This document shows, one piece after another, positions 43,785 through 52,611 of a stretch of DNA of 64,000 bases. Every line of letters starts with the position of its first letter. Position 1 is the stretch's first letter. Both the position numbers and the translations under genes were made by a program. The notes below the pieces were generated by a model. The model worked only from the letters and a program-made list of their open reading frames with translations. It was not told the DNA's origin and made no database searches. The DNA lies in the NCBI RefSeq assembly GCF_003265345.1, contig NZ_QFWW01000030.1:186001-250000 (forward strand), given 5' to 3'. The DNA comes from Lentzea terrae (lineage in GTDB: Bacteria > Actinomycetota > Actinomycetes > Mycobacteriales > Pseudonocardiaceae).

Positions 43785-43917
43785 CTATACCTTGCATATG
43801 CCGGCGGGGCTGCTGGCCCCTTGCACGGGCCGGCCGTCACGTGGTGGTGAAGCGCCCCTGCAGCCCCGTCGGCCCAAGCAGAAGTGCCCCAGGCTCAGCG
43901 GAAGGGGTGTCGGGGTG

Positions 43918-44232
43918 ATGGACGTGGTATTCGACGAGCTGCATCGCAAGGTGACGAGCTACCTGGCGACCGTGAAGAACGTGGCCGCAGACGGCGGTGA
44001 CGAGGCCGCACTGGTCATCGCTCGCAGTGAGTTGCCGTTGATCGTCGACGCCTTCGACGCGCTGTTCGGCGGGCATGCGCCGGACGAGAACGGTTTTTGC
44101 CGACAGTGCCGCCGAGCGGGTCGGTGGTGGCGACGGCGGCGGGTGCCGTGCCGAGTGTTCCTGCAGGCCCAGATCGCCCTGTTCCATCCCGCCGGCCACG
44201 GCCGTCATGCCTTGTCGAGGACCGAGCTGTGA
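43918..44232 (+). CDS. small protein with CxxC motif and basic patch, unknown function
   Basis: This 104-residue protein starts ATG 43918 (GAAGGGG about 10 bases before; the GTG three bases earlier is possible). The first 55 residues are helical (MDVVFDELHRKVTSYLATVK), followed by HAPDENGFCRQCRRAGRWWRRRRVPCR, a C-x2-C with a basic run and a third Cys that may bind zinc. Similar small genes next to DUF5753 regulators are common in this order; no function is known. Its stop overlaps the next start (GTGA). Confidence 0.65.
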   Translation: MDVVFDELHRKVTSYLATVKNVAADGGDEAALVIARSELPLIVDAFDALFGGHAPDENGFCRQCRRAGRWWRRRRVPCRVFLQAQIALFHPAGHGRHALSRTEL

Positions 44233-44579
44233 ACGCCTGCGCTCTCGGCGTGATCACGCAGCTGCAGCGCTTGCGGCATCTGCACCAAGAGCGGGGCTGG
44301 TCCTTCGACGCTGTCCGCTCACTGGACCCGCCACATGAACTGGTGGAGCTGATCTATTCGTTCTGCCACAGCGAGTGGCTCGACGTGCTGCGGGTCAAGT
44401 CGGACACGGACGCCCAGGCCGGGCGTTTCCTCGTTGAGTCGGTGGTCGACGGCCGTCGCCCTCAGGCGTGCTGGCTGGTTACGGGAACGCACTGCGACGT
44501 GCTGGACGGCCTGGACGAGCTGCCGCCACCGACGTCGCGACTGGCTCCCCATCTTCTCCTACCTGCAATCGTGAGGTGA
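44229..44579 (+). CDS. small hypothetical protein in the DUF5753 cluster
   Basis: A 116-residue protein starting GTG 44229, in a GTGA overlap with the gene before. The sequence has a helical N-terminus (VITQLQRLRHLHQERGWSFDAVRSL), an acidic middle (SFCHSEWLDVLRVKSDTDAQAG) and a Cys-containing end (ACWLVTGTHCDVLDGLDELPPP). I do not recognise a family. It is the second gene of a run of small genes (43918-45747) that share regulation with the upstream operators by position. Confidence 0.55.
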   Translation: MNACALGVITQLQRLRHLHQERGWSFDAVRSLDPPHELVELIYSFCHSEWLDVLRVKSDTDAQAGRFLVESVVDGRRPQACWLVTGTHCDVLDGLDELPPPTSRLAPHLLLPAIVR

Positions 44580-44582
44580 CCA

Positions 44583-45041
44583 ATGTCCTTCGCCCACAAC
44601 GCAACTCGTCTTGGCATCGGCACGCGAGAGGGTCCACAGACGGAGTACGAGGCCGCCGCTCAGTCCTATCAGGACGAGCACGGCTGGGCCGTTGGCGTAT
44701 ACCGCTCTGGTGTGTGGCTGATGTCCGGCCGCGGGGTGGATGCGCTGGACATGCCCAGGGCACTCGGCGAGAGGGTGCGCGTGGCTCTCGCCGACTCCGT
44801 GCCACTGTTCGAGTCGCCCGATGACCACGGCGTTCGCTGGGTCTTTCTCGTCGCACCGAACACGGGTGCGGCTCGGCCGGAACTCGCTGAACTTGGCGTC
44901 GACCACGTCCGCGCCGGGCGCTGCGTCGATCTTCCGCCGAGTCGGTTCGGGCAGCACCGGTTGCGATGGCTCGCAGGACCAGCAGGCGTGTCGGTTCCGG
45001 ATTTCGCAACGGTGGCGAATGCAGCTCTCAGCGCGGGGTGA
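44583..45041 (+). CDS. small primase/polymerase-like domain protein (tentative)
   Basis: The protein is 152 residues; ATG 44583 follows GAGGTGACC. Its layout (YQDEHGWAVGVYRSGVWLMSGRGVDALDMPRALGERVR, parts; RWVFLVAPN; GRCVDLPPSRFGQHRLRWLAGPAG) resembles the N-terminal part of small prim-pol-like proteins of actinobacterial elements, where a similar P-P-S-x5-R-W pattern is seen. The catalytic acidic residues of a true prim-pol are not evident. It may be a degenerate or non-catalytic relative. Confidence in the gene is good, in the function low. Confidence 0.55.
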   Translation: MSFAHNATRLGIGTREGPQTEYEAAAQSYQDEHGWAVGVYRSGVWLMSGRGVDALDMPRALGERVRVALADSVPLFESPDDHGVRWVFLVAPNTGAARPELAELGVDHVRAGRCVDLPPSRFGQHRLRWLAGPAGVSVPDFATVANAALSAG

Positions 45042-45093
45042 CCAAACCCGTTGCACAACACAGGATTGACGACGACGAGCACGAGAGAACCGA

Positions 45094-45747
45094 GTGACGA
45101 TGACCGAGGTTCGAGCACTGCAGGCTGGCCGCATTGTCGCGCCGTATGTGACCGCGCGGTCTGCTGAGCAGGACCTGCGGTGTGACTTGGTGGTGCGTCC
45201 AGATGGCCGCGGTGTCGGTTATGCCCGTGAGCTTCTGGGTGATCGGGATGAACAGGGTGTCTTGTGGGCGCGAGTGGCGGAGCGCCCCCTGGAGGGAAGG
45301 CCGGAGTTCGCCAGGGTGCATCCGGCTCGGCAGCGACGGGCGATGCGGGAGTTGCTGTGCCAGGTGTGTGCTGCGCCGGCGGATCGAACATCGAGGGGTG
45401 TCCTGTGGTTGATGCGGGACTTCCGCGAGGACTGGCCAGGTTGGCCTGAAGGTGCGGCTTCGGTGGACCCGCCGGTCTGTGCTCGGTGCGTGGGGACGTC
45501 AATGCGACTGTGCCCGGCGCTTCGGCGCGGCGCTGTGGCTGTTCGTGTTCGGGAGTTCGCGGTCGTGGGTGTCTGGGGCACGCTCTACCGGCCAGGTATG
45601 TTCGCGCCCGTTGCGGTCAATGCCGATCGTCTTACCTACGGTGATCCGCTGACTCATTGGATGGTCGCAGCGGCACTGGTTCGCGAGCTACGCGGATCCA
45701 GCTTCGTGCCGCTCGAGGAGTTGGGTGACGCGGCGGACATGGGATGA
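45094..45747 (+). CDS. hypothetical protein with paired cysteine motifs
   Basis: The 217-residue protein begins GTG 45094 (ATG 45100 is an alternative), after GAGAG. It has ELLCQVCAAPADRTSRGVLWLM and, further on, PVCARCVGTSMRLCPALRRG, two C-x2-C pairs that probably hold zinc, then a beta-rich end (FAVVGVWGTLYRPGMFAPV). Proteins of this type are frequent next to DUF5753-type regulators in actinobacteria but I cannot name a function. The DUF5753 regulator follows after 6 bases. Confidence 0.6.
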   Translation: MTMTEVRALQAGRIVAPYVTARSAEQDLRCDLVVRPDGRGVGYARELLGDRDEQGVLWARVAERPLEGRPEFARVHPARQRRAMRELLCQVCAAPADRTSRGVLWLMRDFREDWPGWPEGAASVDPPVCARCVGTSMRLCPALRRGAVAVRVREFAVVGVWGTLYRPGMFAPVAVNADRLTYGDPLTHWMVAAALVRELRGSSFVPLEELGDAADMG

Positions 45748-45753
45748 CCCAAG

Positions 45754-46599
45754 ATGCCGAAGGACTTCCGGGCTACGACGCTCGAACGCGCCATCGGGCG
45801 GCAGCTGGCCGGGTGGCGCAACGAGCGGCAGCTCAGCCTCACCGAGGCGGGGCAACGGGTGGGTTTCAGCGGCGCCAAGTTGTCCATGATGGAGAACGCG
45901 GTGCAGCCGTCCGCGGTACTCGACATCATGGCGCTGGGATACGTCTACAAGGTGCCGGCCCCGGAATGGCAGTCCGTCGTCCAGCTGTCGCAGCACGCGG
46001 AACAGGCACGTACCCCTTTTCTCGATGGCAGTGCGGCGTTGTTCGACCCGGCGGCCGACCTCGCCAATCTGGTGTTCGAAGCGACTGTGCTGCGCACGTT
46101 CACCACTGATTTTGTTCCGACGCTCCTCCAGCTCCCGGATTACGCGCACTTTGCGGTGCGAGTCGATGATCCGTACCGTGCGGCGCTGCAGGCAGCGGTC
46201 AGGGACTCGTGGTCAAGCCGACTCTGCGACAAGGATCCGCTCAACGTCCAAGCCGTGTTCCCTGAGTCCGTGCTCCGACCAGTTGTCGGCGGACCGCGAG
46301 TGATGAAGGCACAGTTGCTGCACCTGATGGAGATGAGCGAGCTGGAGTCCGTCTCCCTGAAGATCGTTCCACGCGGCAACGGCGCCTATCCGGCGATGGG
46401 CGTGCCGTTCACGCTGCTCAGCTTCCCCCACCGCCAGCACAACGACGTGGCGTACTTCGAGACGTTCATCAAGGGCGAGTACGTCGAGGACCTGGACCTG
46501 ATCGAGCAGTGTGCGCAGCGATTCGAGAAGCTGCATCGCACGGCGTTGCCCGAGGGCGAGTCGCTCGAGCTCATCGCCGAGGCGATAGCCGAACTGTGA
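45754..46599 (+). CDS. second XRE regulator with DUF5753 domain
   Basis: The 281-residue protein has the XRE helix-turn-helix at about 8-65 (IGRQLAGWRNERQLSLTEAG, VGFSGAKLSMMENAVQPSAV) followed by the DUF5753 domain (LRTFTTDFVPTLLQLPDYAHFAV, QLLHLMEMSELESVSLKIVP, AYPAMGVPFTLLSFP). It is oriented away from the first DUF5753 regulator and lacks an adjacent DUF397 partner. It may control the ESX-type genes that follow. ATG 45754 begins 6 bases after the previous stop. Confidence 0.9.
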   Translation: MPKDFRATTLERAIGRQLAGWRNERQLSLTEAGQRVGFSGAKLSMMENAVQPSAVLDIMALGYVYKVPAPEWQSVVQLSQHAEQARTPFLDGSAALFDPAADLANLVFEATVLRTFTTDFVPTLLQLPDYAHFAVRVDDPYRAALQAAVRDSWSSRLCDKDPLNVQAVFPESVLRPVVGGPRVMKAQLLHLMEMSELESVSLKIVPRGNGAYPAMGVPFTLLSFPHRQHNDVAYFETFIKGEYVEDLDLIEQCAQRFEKLHRTALPEGESLELIAEAIAEL

Positions 46600-46766
46600 C
46601 GAGCGCTCGTGTTCGTTCTGGTCTGGCGGGTGACGCTGCGCCAACCGGGTGAGATCTTCGACTGAGTCGGAGTGGTAACGCTCTGTTGATAGATGTTCGA
46701 CTGGCAGTATGTCGCGCGGTCACGCACCGTGGGGAGCGGTGCGGACAGCGAGAGGTGGGTTTCAGG

Positions 46767-47546
46767 GTGTCGGGGGAGATCGTCTGTTCGTTCGCGGCGC
46801 TGGATGTGCTCGGCGAGGCGTTGCAGATCAATTTGCGGCGGTTCCCGTTCGCCATTCCGCATCACGGCACCACGCGTGAGGACCGGGTCCGGCTGATCGA
46901 GGCCGTGCACCGGGACCTGATTGACCGCGGGCTGGTCCGTGACGGCGAGTTCGCGCCGGAGTTGGTGCAGGCGTTGCATGTGTTCGCCCGCGGGCACTTT
47001 GCGATCGCCTTGGTCGGTACCGCCGGTGACACGCAGCCTGTGGCACTCGCGGTCACCGACGACCGGACGTGCGTCGTCGCGGAGCAGCAGGACAACGCGA
47101 TCGCCTTCCGGTCCTGCCAGCCAGACGCGGCTGTGTCTCGCCTGGTTCGACTGCTGCCTCCGATGCGCCAGGGCCCCGGAGTGTCCGTCACGGTGGCCGA
47201 CGCCTCGATACCAGCAGGTCGGAGGCGAGTGGAGGAGGACTTCTCCGAACAGACCTTCAGATCTCCGGTGAAGGCGGCCGCGCCGTCGCCAGTCGGGCAG
47301 CGAGCAGCTGCCGAGGAGATCCTGCGCCGCCCACGGCTGGGTGCCGGCTACTTGCAGGTCTCGGCGCATGGCCGGAACGGGCAGGAGATCGAACTGGGGA
47401 CGATCAACTATCTGGACACCGACGTCGGTAGGTACGCGGTGATCCCCGCCACCGGCCAGGACGGACGTCTGACGGCCACGTACACCCCCGCTGATCAGGC
47501 GGCCCTCGAGCGTCACGTCGCCAGGATCGTCAATTCGAACCGGTAA
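46767..47546 (+). CDS. EspG-family ESX secretion-associated protein
   Basis: The 259-residue protein starts GTG 46767 (GAGAGGTGGG upstream; GTG 46755 possible). It opens VCSFAALDVLGEALQINLRRFPF, the typical EspG beginning, and has PVALAVTDDRTCVVAEQQDN-like and FSEQTFRSPVKAAAPSP segments as in EspG/ESX-1 accessory proteins of Pseudonocardiales. EspG proteins chaperone PE/PPE-type substrates to the ESX (type VII) machine. It heads the run of WXG/PPE-like and lipoprotein genes on the same strand. Confidence 0.8.
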   Translation: MSGEIVCSFAALDVLGEALQINLRRFPFAIPHHGTTREDRVRLIEAVHRDLIDRGLVRDGEFAPELVQALHVFARGHFAIALVGTAGDTQPVALAVTDDRTCVVAEQQDNAIAFRSCQPDAAVSRLVRLLPPMRQGPGVSVTVADASIPAGRRRVEEDFSEQTFRSPVKAAAPSPVGQRAAAEEILRRPRLGAGYLQVSAHGRNGQEIELGTINYLDTDVGRYAVIPATGQDGRLTATYTPADQAALERHVARIVNSNR

Positions 47547-47647
47547 CCCAGAGGAACCGGCGACGTACACAATGCGTCGGATCCTCCGGACAGAGCTGCG
47601 ACTACTTGTTACCGTAAGACGACGCAGCGTTAGGGAGGGGACTGGTC

Positions 47648-48052
47648 ATGCCGGAGGCGTTCTTCGCCGGTATGCAGGGGATTAGCGACTCGGCGGCCAG
47701 CTTTTCGGCCTCGGTCGCGGCGGGTGTCGGTGTAAACGAATCCGGCGGCGAAGCTCTGATCAAGGCCATCGACCGAATGCTGAAGGGTGTGGACAAGGCT
47801 CTCCGAAAGTCGGAAGTCCTCAGCCAGGAGCCGCCGCTGGGCACCACTCCGGCCGCGCAGGTGTACAAGCCGTTCCTGGCCAGCATCGCGGCCGACCCGG
47901 CACAGGGCTTCGTTCCCGCCGCGAAGAAGCTTCAGGCGGACTTGGAGCGGATGCGCTCCGACGTCGAGCGGGCGATGGCCACCTACCAGGCGACCGATGA
48001 GAACGCCAAGCAAGGCATCAAGAGGGCCGGTGGCCCCACCTACTCCGCTTGA
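47648..48052 (+). CDS. ESX-locus small helical protein (PE/WXG-like)
   Basis: This 134-residue protein is helical, with no transmembrane segment: FFAGMQGISDSAASFSASVAAG then EALIKAIDRMLKGVDKALRKS and a C-terminal half with LQADLERMRSDVERAMATYQATDE. The length, small residues and heptad pattern are those of PE- or WXG-like substrates found with EspG in Pseudonocardiales. The W-x-G motif itself is not present, so substrate status is inferred from position and shape. ATG 47648 has GGGAGGGG about 10 bases upstream. Confidence 0.65.
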   Translation: MPEAFFAGMQGISDSAASFSASVAAGVGVNESGGEALIKAIDRMLKGVDKALRKSEVLSQEPPLGTTPAAQVYKPFLASIAADPAQGFVPAAKKLQADLERMRSDVERAMATYQATDENAKQGIKRAGGPTYSA

Positions 48053-48071
48053 TCAACCAGGGAAGCAACTC

Positions 48072-48608
48072 GTGAACTCTCGGATCGTCCTCACCACTCT
48101 GGCTGTTGCCACTCTGGTCGCTCTCACCGCCTGTACAGGCTCAACCCCTGGTGATCCCAAGCCCACCTCTGACACCAACAGTCCGACTACTACGAGCTCG
48201 TCGACTTCGACCAAGACAAGCGGATCGTTGGCGGATACCGCCCCCTGCAGCCTGCTCACCAAGAGCGAAGCTGAGCAAGTGGTAGGGCCGCTTGACGAGG
48301 AACCCGCTCCGGAGAACATCGGCTCGTCGAGAGGATGCGAGTTCTCTCCGAAACGGGGCAGTTTCTCAGTGGGAATCCGCACGAATGTCGGGCTGGCCGG
48401 TGTGCAGGCGAACGGCGGCGAGATCAAAGACATCAAGGTTGGTAGCCACCAGGCCAAACAACTGCTCGGCGCGACGGGGAGCTGTGGCGTCTATCTGGGC
48501 GTCGACTCCTCGTCACGGGTCGACGTCGTCCTGAACGCAGGTGCCTCAACCGATCCGTGCCCGTTGGCATTGAAGATCGCTGAGCTGGTCGAGCCGAAGT
48601 TGCCGTAG
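48072..48608 (+). CDS. DUF3558-type lipoprotein
   Basis: A 178-residue lipoprotein: signal VNSRIVLTTLAVATLVALTAC with lipobox LTAC, a Ser/Thr linker (about 25-50), then the DUF3558 part (LADTAPCSLLTKSEAEQVVGP, GCEFSPKRGSFSVGIR, ATGSCGVYLGVDSSSRVDV). Three cysteines in the mature part may pair. DUF3558 lipoproteins are regular members of ESX-type loci in actinomycetes and Lentzea-like genomes. GTG 48072 was chosen because the signal begins there. A second member of the family occurs at 51979. Confidence 0.85.
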   Translation: MNSRIVLTTLAVATLVALTACTGSTPGDPKPTSDTNSPTTTSSSTSTKTSGSLADTAPCSLLTKSEAEQVVGPLDEEPAPENIGSSRGCEFSPKRGSFSVGIRTNVGLAGVQANGGEIKDIKVGSHQAKQLLGATGSCGVYLGVDSSSRVDVVLNAGASTDPCPLALKIAELVEPKLP

Positions 48609-48635
48609 CGGCTGTTGCTGAAAGGGGTGCGGGGG

Positions 48636-50087
48636 ATGAACGAGGGAGCGCCAGGAAGACCGTCCGATGTGTACTCGCGCTACGGCGTGCAGCGGCACTC
48701 GGAAGTACAGACCGGTCAGCAAGTCCAAGATCGGGTCACCACCGAGATCCACGAACGCTACGGCCCGTTCATGGGAGTGGTCGTCGGCCTGGTGCAGGCG
48801 CCAGGCCGGGTGGACGACATGCTGGACGCGCAGGCCGCACAGCTCAAAGGTCAGGTGCTGACCCGATCCGCTCCCGCACAGCCGGACGCGCACTACATCG
48901 GCATTCCGCACCAGCAGTTGCACGACTCGGTCAGCAACGGGGGCGATCCCGGCGCAATCGGCGAGATCAGCGACATCTGGACCCAGATCGGAAACGAACT
49001 GGCGACCTTCAACGACGACGTCGCCGCCGCGATCGGGAACAGCGAGACGAACTGGACAGGTAAAGCCGGTGACGGTGCGCGGCAGGCGTTGGCCAACATG
49101 GGCAACCGGGCCGCAGAGACCGGCACCGCCGCGCAGCTGGCGGGAACGCTGTTCACGCAACAAGCGCGGGCACTGAGCGACGCGAAGAACAACATGCCGC
49201 CACCACCTGCGCAGCCGTACAACGCGGCGGCGTCGCGAGAGCGGTTGATGTCGATCACCGATCCGATCCAGTTCCTCCAGCAGGCGGCGGCGGACAAGGC
49301 CGCGTTCCAGCAACAGCAGGCCGATCACGAGCAGGCCGCGCGAGCGGTGGAGACCTACGACCGCACGGTGGCGCAGACAGCCGCGGCCCAACCCGCGTTC
49401 GCACCCGAGCCACCTGCCCCGCCGAAGGAACCAAGCGATCCCGGCAGGCCGCCGATCGCGCCGAACCCCGGCTTCACCGGTCAGGGCAACACGCCGCCCC
49501 CACGAATCGGCAACGACACCACCAACACGTCGTGGACGGCGCCGCAGACGACGGGCAACAACACCACGAACCCCAGCGGTCTCAACAACAACCTCGGCGG
49601 CAATGGCCTTCCCCTGGGCAATCAGGGCGGTAACAACCAGCTGGGCGGTAACACCAATCTCAACCTCGGTGGACCGCTGGCCGGCCCGAACTCCGGATCC
49701 AGGAGCACCCAGGGCGGTCCTGGCGGCCGAGCCGGCGGCGGGCCGGCTGGACGCGGTGGCAGCAGCGGCACGGGTGGCGGACGGCTTCCTGGCGGCAGTG
49801 CTGCCCTCGGCAATCCCAATACAGCCAAGGGTTTCGGCCCTGGCGGGTCCGCGGGCGTCATGCCGGGCGGCGAGAGTGTGGCAGGACGTGGTGGCACGGC
49901 CGCTGGTGGTGCTGCCGGGCGCGGTGGCGCTGGTGGCGGCGCGATGGGCGGCATCGGAGCGGGTGCCGCCAAGGGGCAGGGTGATGAGGACATCGAGCGG
50001 ACGTCCCCGTCCTATCTGCTCGAGCCAGATCCGGACGAGATCTTCGGTAACGACACGCTCGTGGCTCCTCCGGTACTCGGCGAATGA
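48636..50087 (+). CDS. PPE/WXG-type protein with long Gly/Asn/Pro-rich C-terminus
   Basis: This 483-residue protein has an N-terminal helical domain with the W-x-G motif (ETNWTGKAGDGARQALANMGNR) after an ERYGPFMGVVVGLVQAPGRVDD helix, and a C-terminal half (about 250-450) of low complexity, rich in Gly, Asn, Pro and Ala (GGNGLPLGNQGGNNQLGGNT; GGPAGRGGSSGTGGG). It ends in an acidic tail (DIERTSPSYLLEPDPDEIFG) seen in PPE-like ESX substrates of Pseudonocardiales. It is probably exported by an ESX system. ATG 48636 follows GGGGG. Confidence 0.78.
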   Translation: MNEGAPGRPSDVYSRYGVQRHSEVQTGQQVQDRVTTEIHERYGPFMGVVVGLVQAPGRVDDMLDAQAAQLKGQVLTRSAPAQPDAHYIGIPHQQLHDSVSNGGDPGAIGEISDIWTQIGNELATFNDDVAAAIGNSETNWTGKAGDGARQALANMGNRAAETGTAAQLAGTLFTQQARALSDAKNNMPPPPAQPYNAAASRERLMSITDPIQFLQQAAADKAAFQQQQADHEQAARAVETYDRTVAQTAAAQPAFAPEPPAPPKEPSDPGRPPIAPNPGFTGQGNTPPPRIGNDTTNTSWTAPQTTGNNTTNPSGLNNNLGGNGLPLGNQGGNNQLGGNTNLNLGGPLAGPNSGSRSTQGGPGGRAGGGPAGRGGSSGTGGGRLPGGSAALGNPNTAKGFGPGGSAGVMPGGESVAGRGGTAAGGAAGRGGAGGGAMGGIGAGAAKGQGDEDIERTSPSYLLEPDPDEIFGNDTLVAPPVLGE

Positions 50088-50140
50088 CGGCGACGTCCTG
50101 AAGAGTGTGCCGAGTGGTTCAAGCTGGACAAGGAGGGCTG

Positions 50141-50488
50141 ATGACCGGCTATCAGGTGGTGACCTCGGCGGTGCGCAAGGAAGCCGCCAAGTGGGATGAG
50201 TTCGCCTCCGAAATGGGATCTGTGCGTAGCGGGCTGGCCGGACTTACGCTGTCTCCACTGGCGTTCTTCGCTGCGGACGCGGTCACGTTCGCGGTTTTTC
50301 CGCTAAACCTGCCGACTCCTCCTGAAGAGCTGCAGAGTTTGTACGAGGACATGCGGTCCTACATGGAGAAACTCGCCGCCGAGGCGGAGAAAGAGTTCAG
50401 AGAGATCGGCGGAACCTTGATCAAGATAGCGGAGACGTACGAACACAACGAAGAGCTTGTCGAGCTTGACCTGGATCAGGTCTACTAG
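50141..50488 (+). CDS. small ESX-associated WXG100-like protein
   Basis: The 115-residue protein starts ATG 50141 after AAGGAGGG, a strong ribosome binding site. It is a helical hairpin-type protein (VTSAVRKEAAKWDEFASEMGSV, EELQSLYEDMRSYMEKLAAEAEKEFREIGGTLIKIAETYE, parts). Its middle carries FFAADAVTFAVFPLN, a hydrophobic turn where WXG100 proteins have the W-x-G; an exact W-x-G is absent. It is probably one partner of a heterodimer with the next gene. Confidence 0.7.
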   Translation: MTGYQVVTSAVRKEAAKWDEFASEMGSVRSGLAGLTLSPLAFFAADAVTFAVFPLNLPTPPEELQSLYEDMRSYMEKLAAEAEKEFREIGGTLIKIAETYEHNEELVELDLDQVY

Positions 50489-50508
50489 ATTCAGGGGAAC
50501 CTGGAAAT

Positions 50509-51270
50509 ATGAGCAACCCTGAAGCGTCTCACTATCCAGCGTTGATCCAGGCACTGAACGATGCGTTCCGCCTGGCAGCTGAGGCGGTGAACCTTCTCAT
50601 CGACAACTTCAACAAGGGTGTCCACAACATCAACACCAACCCGCTCATCTACCTGGCACCAGACTTTTTCGGCGGGCTGGATCGTGCGCTCAACGAGCTG
50701 CGTGACTATGTCGACAAGTTCGCCAGGGTGATGCTGGGCTTCCTGGAGCACCACGCTCCGGTCATCGCGTTGATCCAGACGAGTTTCGACTGGCTCACCG
50801 TGATGCAGAAACCCGTCTCGGACATCGCTGCCCGCGCGGGAGACCAGAGCGAGAACAAGTACTTCGGCCAGTGGACCGGCCCGGCCGCCACCTACTACAA
50901 CTCGCAGGTGCTCGCCCGGCAGCAGAAGGCTCTCGACCAGTTCGCGCCGAAAGCTGAGGCCATCAGCAAGTGGCTGATCCAGGTCGCCCAGACGAACATC
51001 AAGCTGCTCAACACCTACGCGGACAGGATCGGCAACTTTGTCGCCAAAGCGGTGTCCGCGTTGATCTCCGCAGGCACGATCATCGGTGCGTTGGAAGCGA
51101 TCGGTGACGCCGCCGAGATCTGCGGTGATCTGGTCGCTTCGGCTGTGACTGTGTTCGGCGACAGCGTGGAGTACTACACCAACACGGTCGCCTTCATGCG
51201 CGACATGGTCAGCACGCGCACCAACAATCCAGCCTTCCCCAAGGGAGCCTGGCCGCAGGCGGTGACCTGA
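50509..51270 (+). CDS. WXG100-superfamily long protein of ESX locus
   Basis: The 253-residue protein has two long helical stretches with GQWTGPAATYYNSQVLARQQK near residue 125, a genuine W-x-G turn, and further helices (VAQTNIKLLNTYADRIGNFVAKAVSALISAG). It is larger than canonical WXG100 proteins and resembles ESX-1-associated or LXG-like substrates in actinomycetes. The gene is 20 bases after the preceding partner. Secretion is inferred from motif and neighbours. Confidence 0.75.
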   Translation: MSNPEASHYPALIQALNDAFRLAAEAVNLLIDNFNKGVHNINTNPLIYLAPDFFGGLDRALNELRDYVDKFARVMLGFLEHHAPVIALIQTSFDWLTVMQKPVSDIAARAGDQSENKYFGQWTGPAATYYNSQVLARQQKALDQFAPKAEAISKWLIQVAQTNIKLLNTYADRIGNFVAKAVSALISAGTIIGALEAIGDAAEICGDLVASAVTVFGDSVEYYTNTVAFMRDMVSTRTNNPAFPKGAWPQAVT

Positions 51271-51274
51271 CAAC

Positions 51275-51982
51275 ATGCTGGAAGAACACCTGCGCAACCT
51301 GAAACTGGCCGAGCTGCACCTGCCGCCCATCGCCGCAACCAGGACGTCACCACCCCCGGAGCTCCCGGCGGCGCCCGCGGACCAGTACAAGGCGAGCGAT
51401 CCTTCACGGTCGTTGTGGGTGGTCGTTGACCCGGACGCCAAGGTGCTGCGGTTCGACGTGAGCAGCAGCTGGCAGACGCGGCTGCCTGCCGCCGAGTTCG
51501 GCCAGGCGCTGATGACGACCTACCTCGACGCTGTGCGGATCGCCGCCACCGTCGAACGGCAGGCACGGAGCGAGCGCCGTGCCGAACCCGAACCGGTCAG
51601 CTTTCAGAGCTGGTCCGGCATGCCTGATCTGGAGACGTGGCTGGCTCAGGTCAAGGTAGAACAGGCCGCCATCGGCCGGCAGCTGCGCGAAGCCAGGGAG
51701 AACGCCGACAAGGTGTCACTCCAGGTGACAACACTACGCAGTCCGTATGGTCTCGTGACACTGCAGATCCGCAACAGGGCGTTGGTCGGACTGACGGCGG
51801 ACGCCGCAGCGGTCTCTCGGGCGAACGTCGGGCAGCTCCAACAAGATTTGTGGGAGGTGTTCAGCGATGCCGGGCTCACCTCGGATCGAGGTATGACACC
51901 GGCGAGCCCGTCCAAGCGTCGCCCTCGTGCAGAGGAAGCCGATCCGGAAGAGGACGTGTGGAAGGGTCTGGGGGCGCAGTGA
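51275..51982 (+). CDS. YbaB/EbfC-like or ESX-linked helper protein (tentative)
   Basis: A 235-residue protein in the same operon, 4 bases after the previous stop. Residues 120-215 (LREARENADKVSLQVTTLRSPYGLVTLQIRNRALVGLTADAAAVS, parts) have the coiled-coil plus beta layout of YbaB/EbfC-like nucleoid proteins, which occur in many ESX and WXG loci. The N-terminal half has a beta strand cluster (LWVVVDPDAKVLRFDVSSSWQ). The acidic tail ends EEADPEEDVWKGLGAQ. Its assignment is based on pattern and context only. Confidence 0.55.
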   Translation: MLEEHLRNLKLAELHLPPIAATRTSPPPELPAAPADQYKASDPSRSLWVVVDPDAKVLRFDVSSSWQTRLPAAEFGQALMTTYLDAVRIAATVERQARSERRAEPEPVSFQSWSGMPDLETWLAQVKVEQAAIGRQLREARENADKVSLQVTTLRSPYGLVTLQIRNRALVGLTADAAAVSRANVGQLQQDLWEVFSDAGLTSDRGMTPASPSKRRPRAEEADPEEDVWKGLGAQ

Positions 51983-52611
51983 ATCGAGCCACTGGGATCG
52001 TGGGCGTGGCAGTGCTCGCGTTGAGTGCGGCGGCGTGTACCGGTGGCGACGCGGTGAGCGGCAGGCCGCAGGGCATGTCCAGCATGTCGCCGACCTCGGC
52101 GACATCGCCTGCGCCCGTTCGCGCCAAGTACACGGCACTGCCAACCTGCCGGCAGGTGACGCAGAGGGTGACGGGTCTACCGCCGTTCCGGTCCGGCAAC
52201 GAGGATCCCTCGGTGTCCGACATTCTCACCGGATGTGAGTTCCAGCGCATCCCGGACTGGCCGCGGGTGAACCTGCAGGTGTCGGCGTGGCAAGACGGGA
52301 AGAGCGACATCTCGGGGCCTGCCGGTCCAGGTAGAGGAGCGCTCAAGGCTCGTGAAGTGTACGACGTGACGTCCAAGCCTGGCGCCGATCCGGCCGACGA
52401 CGGTGCGGCTGAGGACGTGAAGGTGGGCGAGAAGGCGAAGTGGCTGACGCCGAAGGACAAGGACAGCTGCATGCTGATGATCCTCGACGTCAACGCCGTG
52501 CTGATTCTCGAGAACAAACCTGCGGACAAGCCCGCGCCGAGGTCGCAGGAGTGCAGGGGGCCACTGCGTGAACTCGCGAAGTCGTTCTACGACGCGGTCC
52601 AGACGCCGTAA
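51979..52611 (+). CDS. second DUF3558-type lipoprotein
   Basis: A 210-residue lipoprotein: GTG 51979 in a GTGA overlap with the previous stop, signal VNRATGIVGVAVLALSAAAC with lipobox AAAC, then a Pro/Ser/Thr linker. The DUF3558 part has LPTCRQVTQRVTGLPPFRSG, LTGCEFQRIPDWPRVNLQVSAW and DSCMLMILDVNAVLILENK. It is a paralogue of the gene at 48072; two such lipoproteins in one ESX-type operon are typical of this order. A surface role next to the exported proteins is inferred. Confidence 0.85.
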   Translation: MNRATGIVGVAVLALSAAACTGGDAVSGRPQGMSSMSPTSATSPAPVRAKYTALPTCRQVTQRVTGLPPFRSGNEDPSVSDILTGCEFQRIPDWPRVNLQVSAWQDGKSDISGPAGPGRGALKAREVYDVTSKPGADPADDGAAEDVKVGEKAKWLTPKDKDSCMLMILDVNAVLILENKPADKPAPRSQECRGPLRELAKSFYDAVQTP

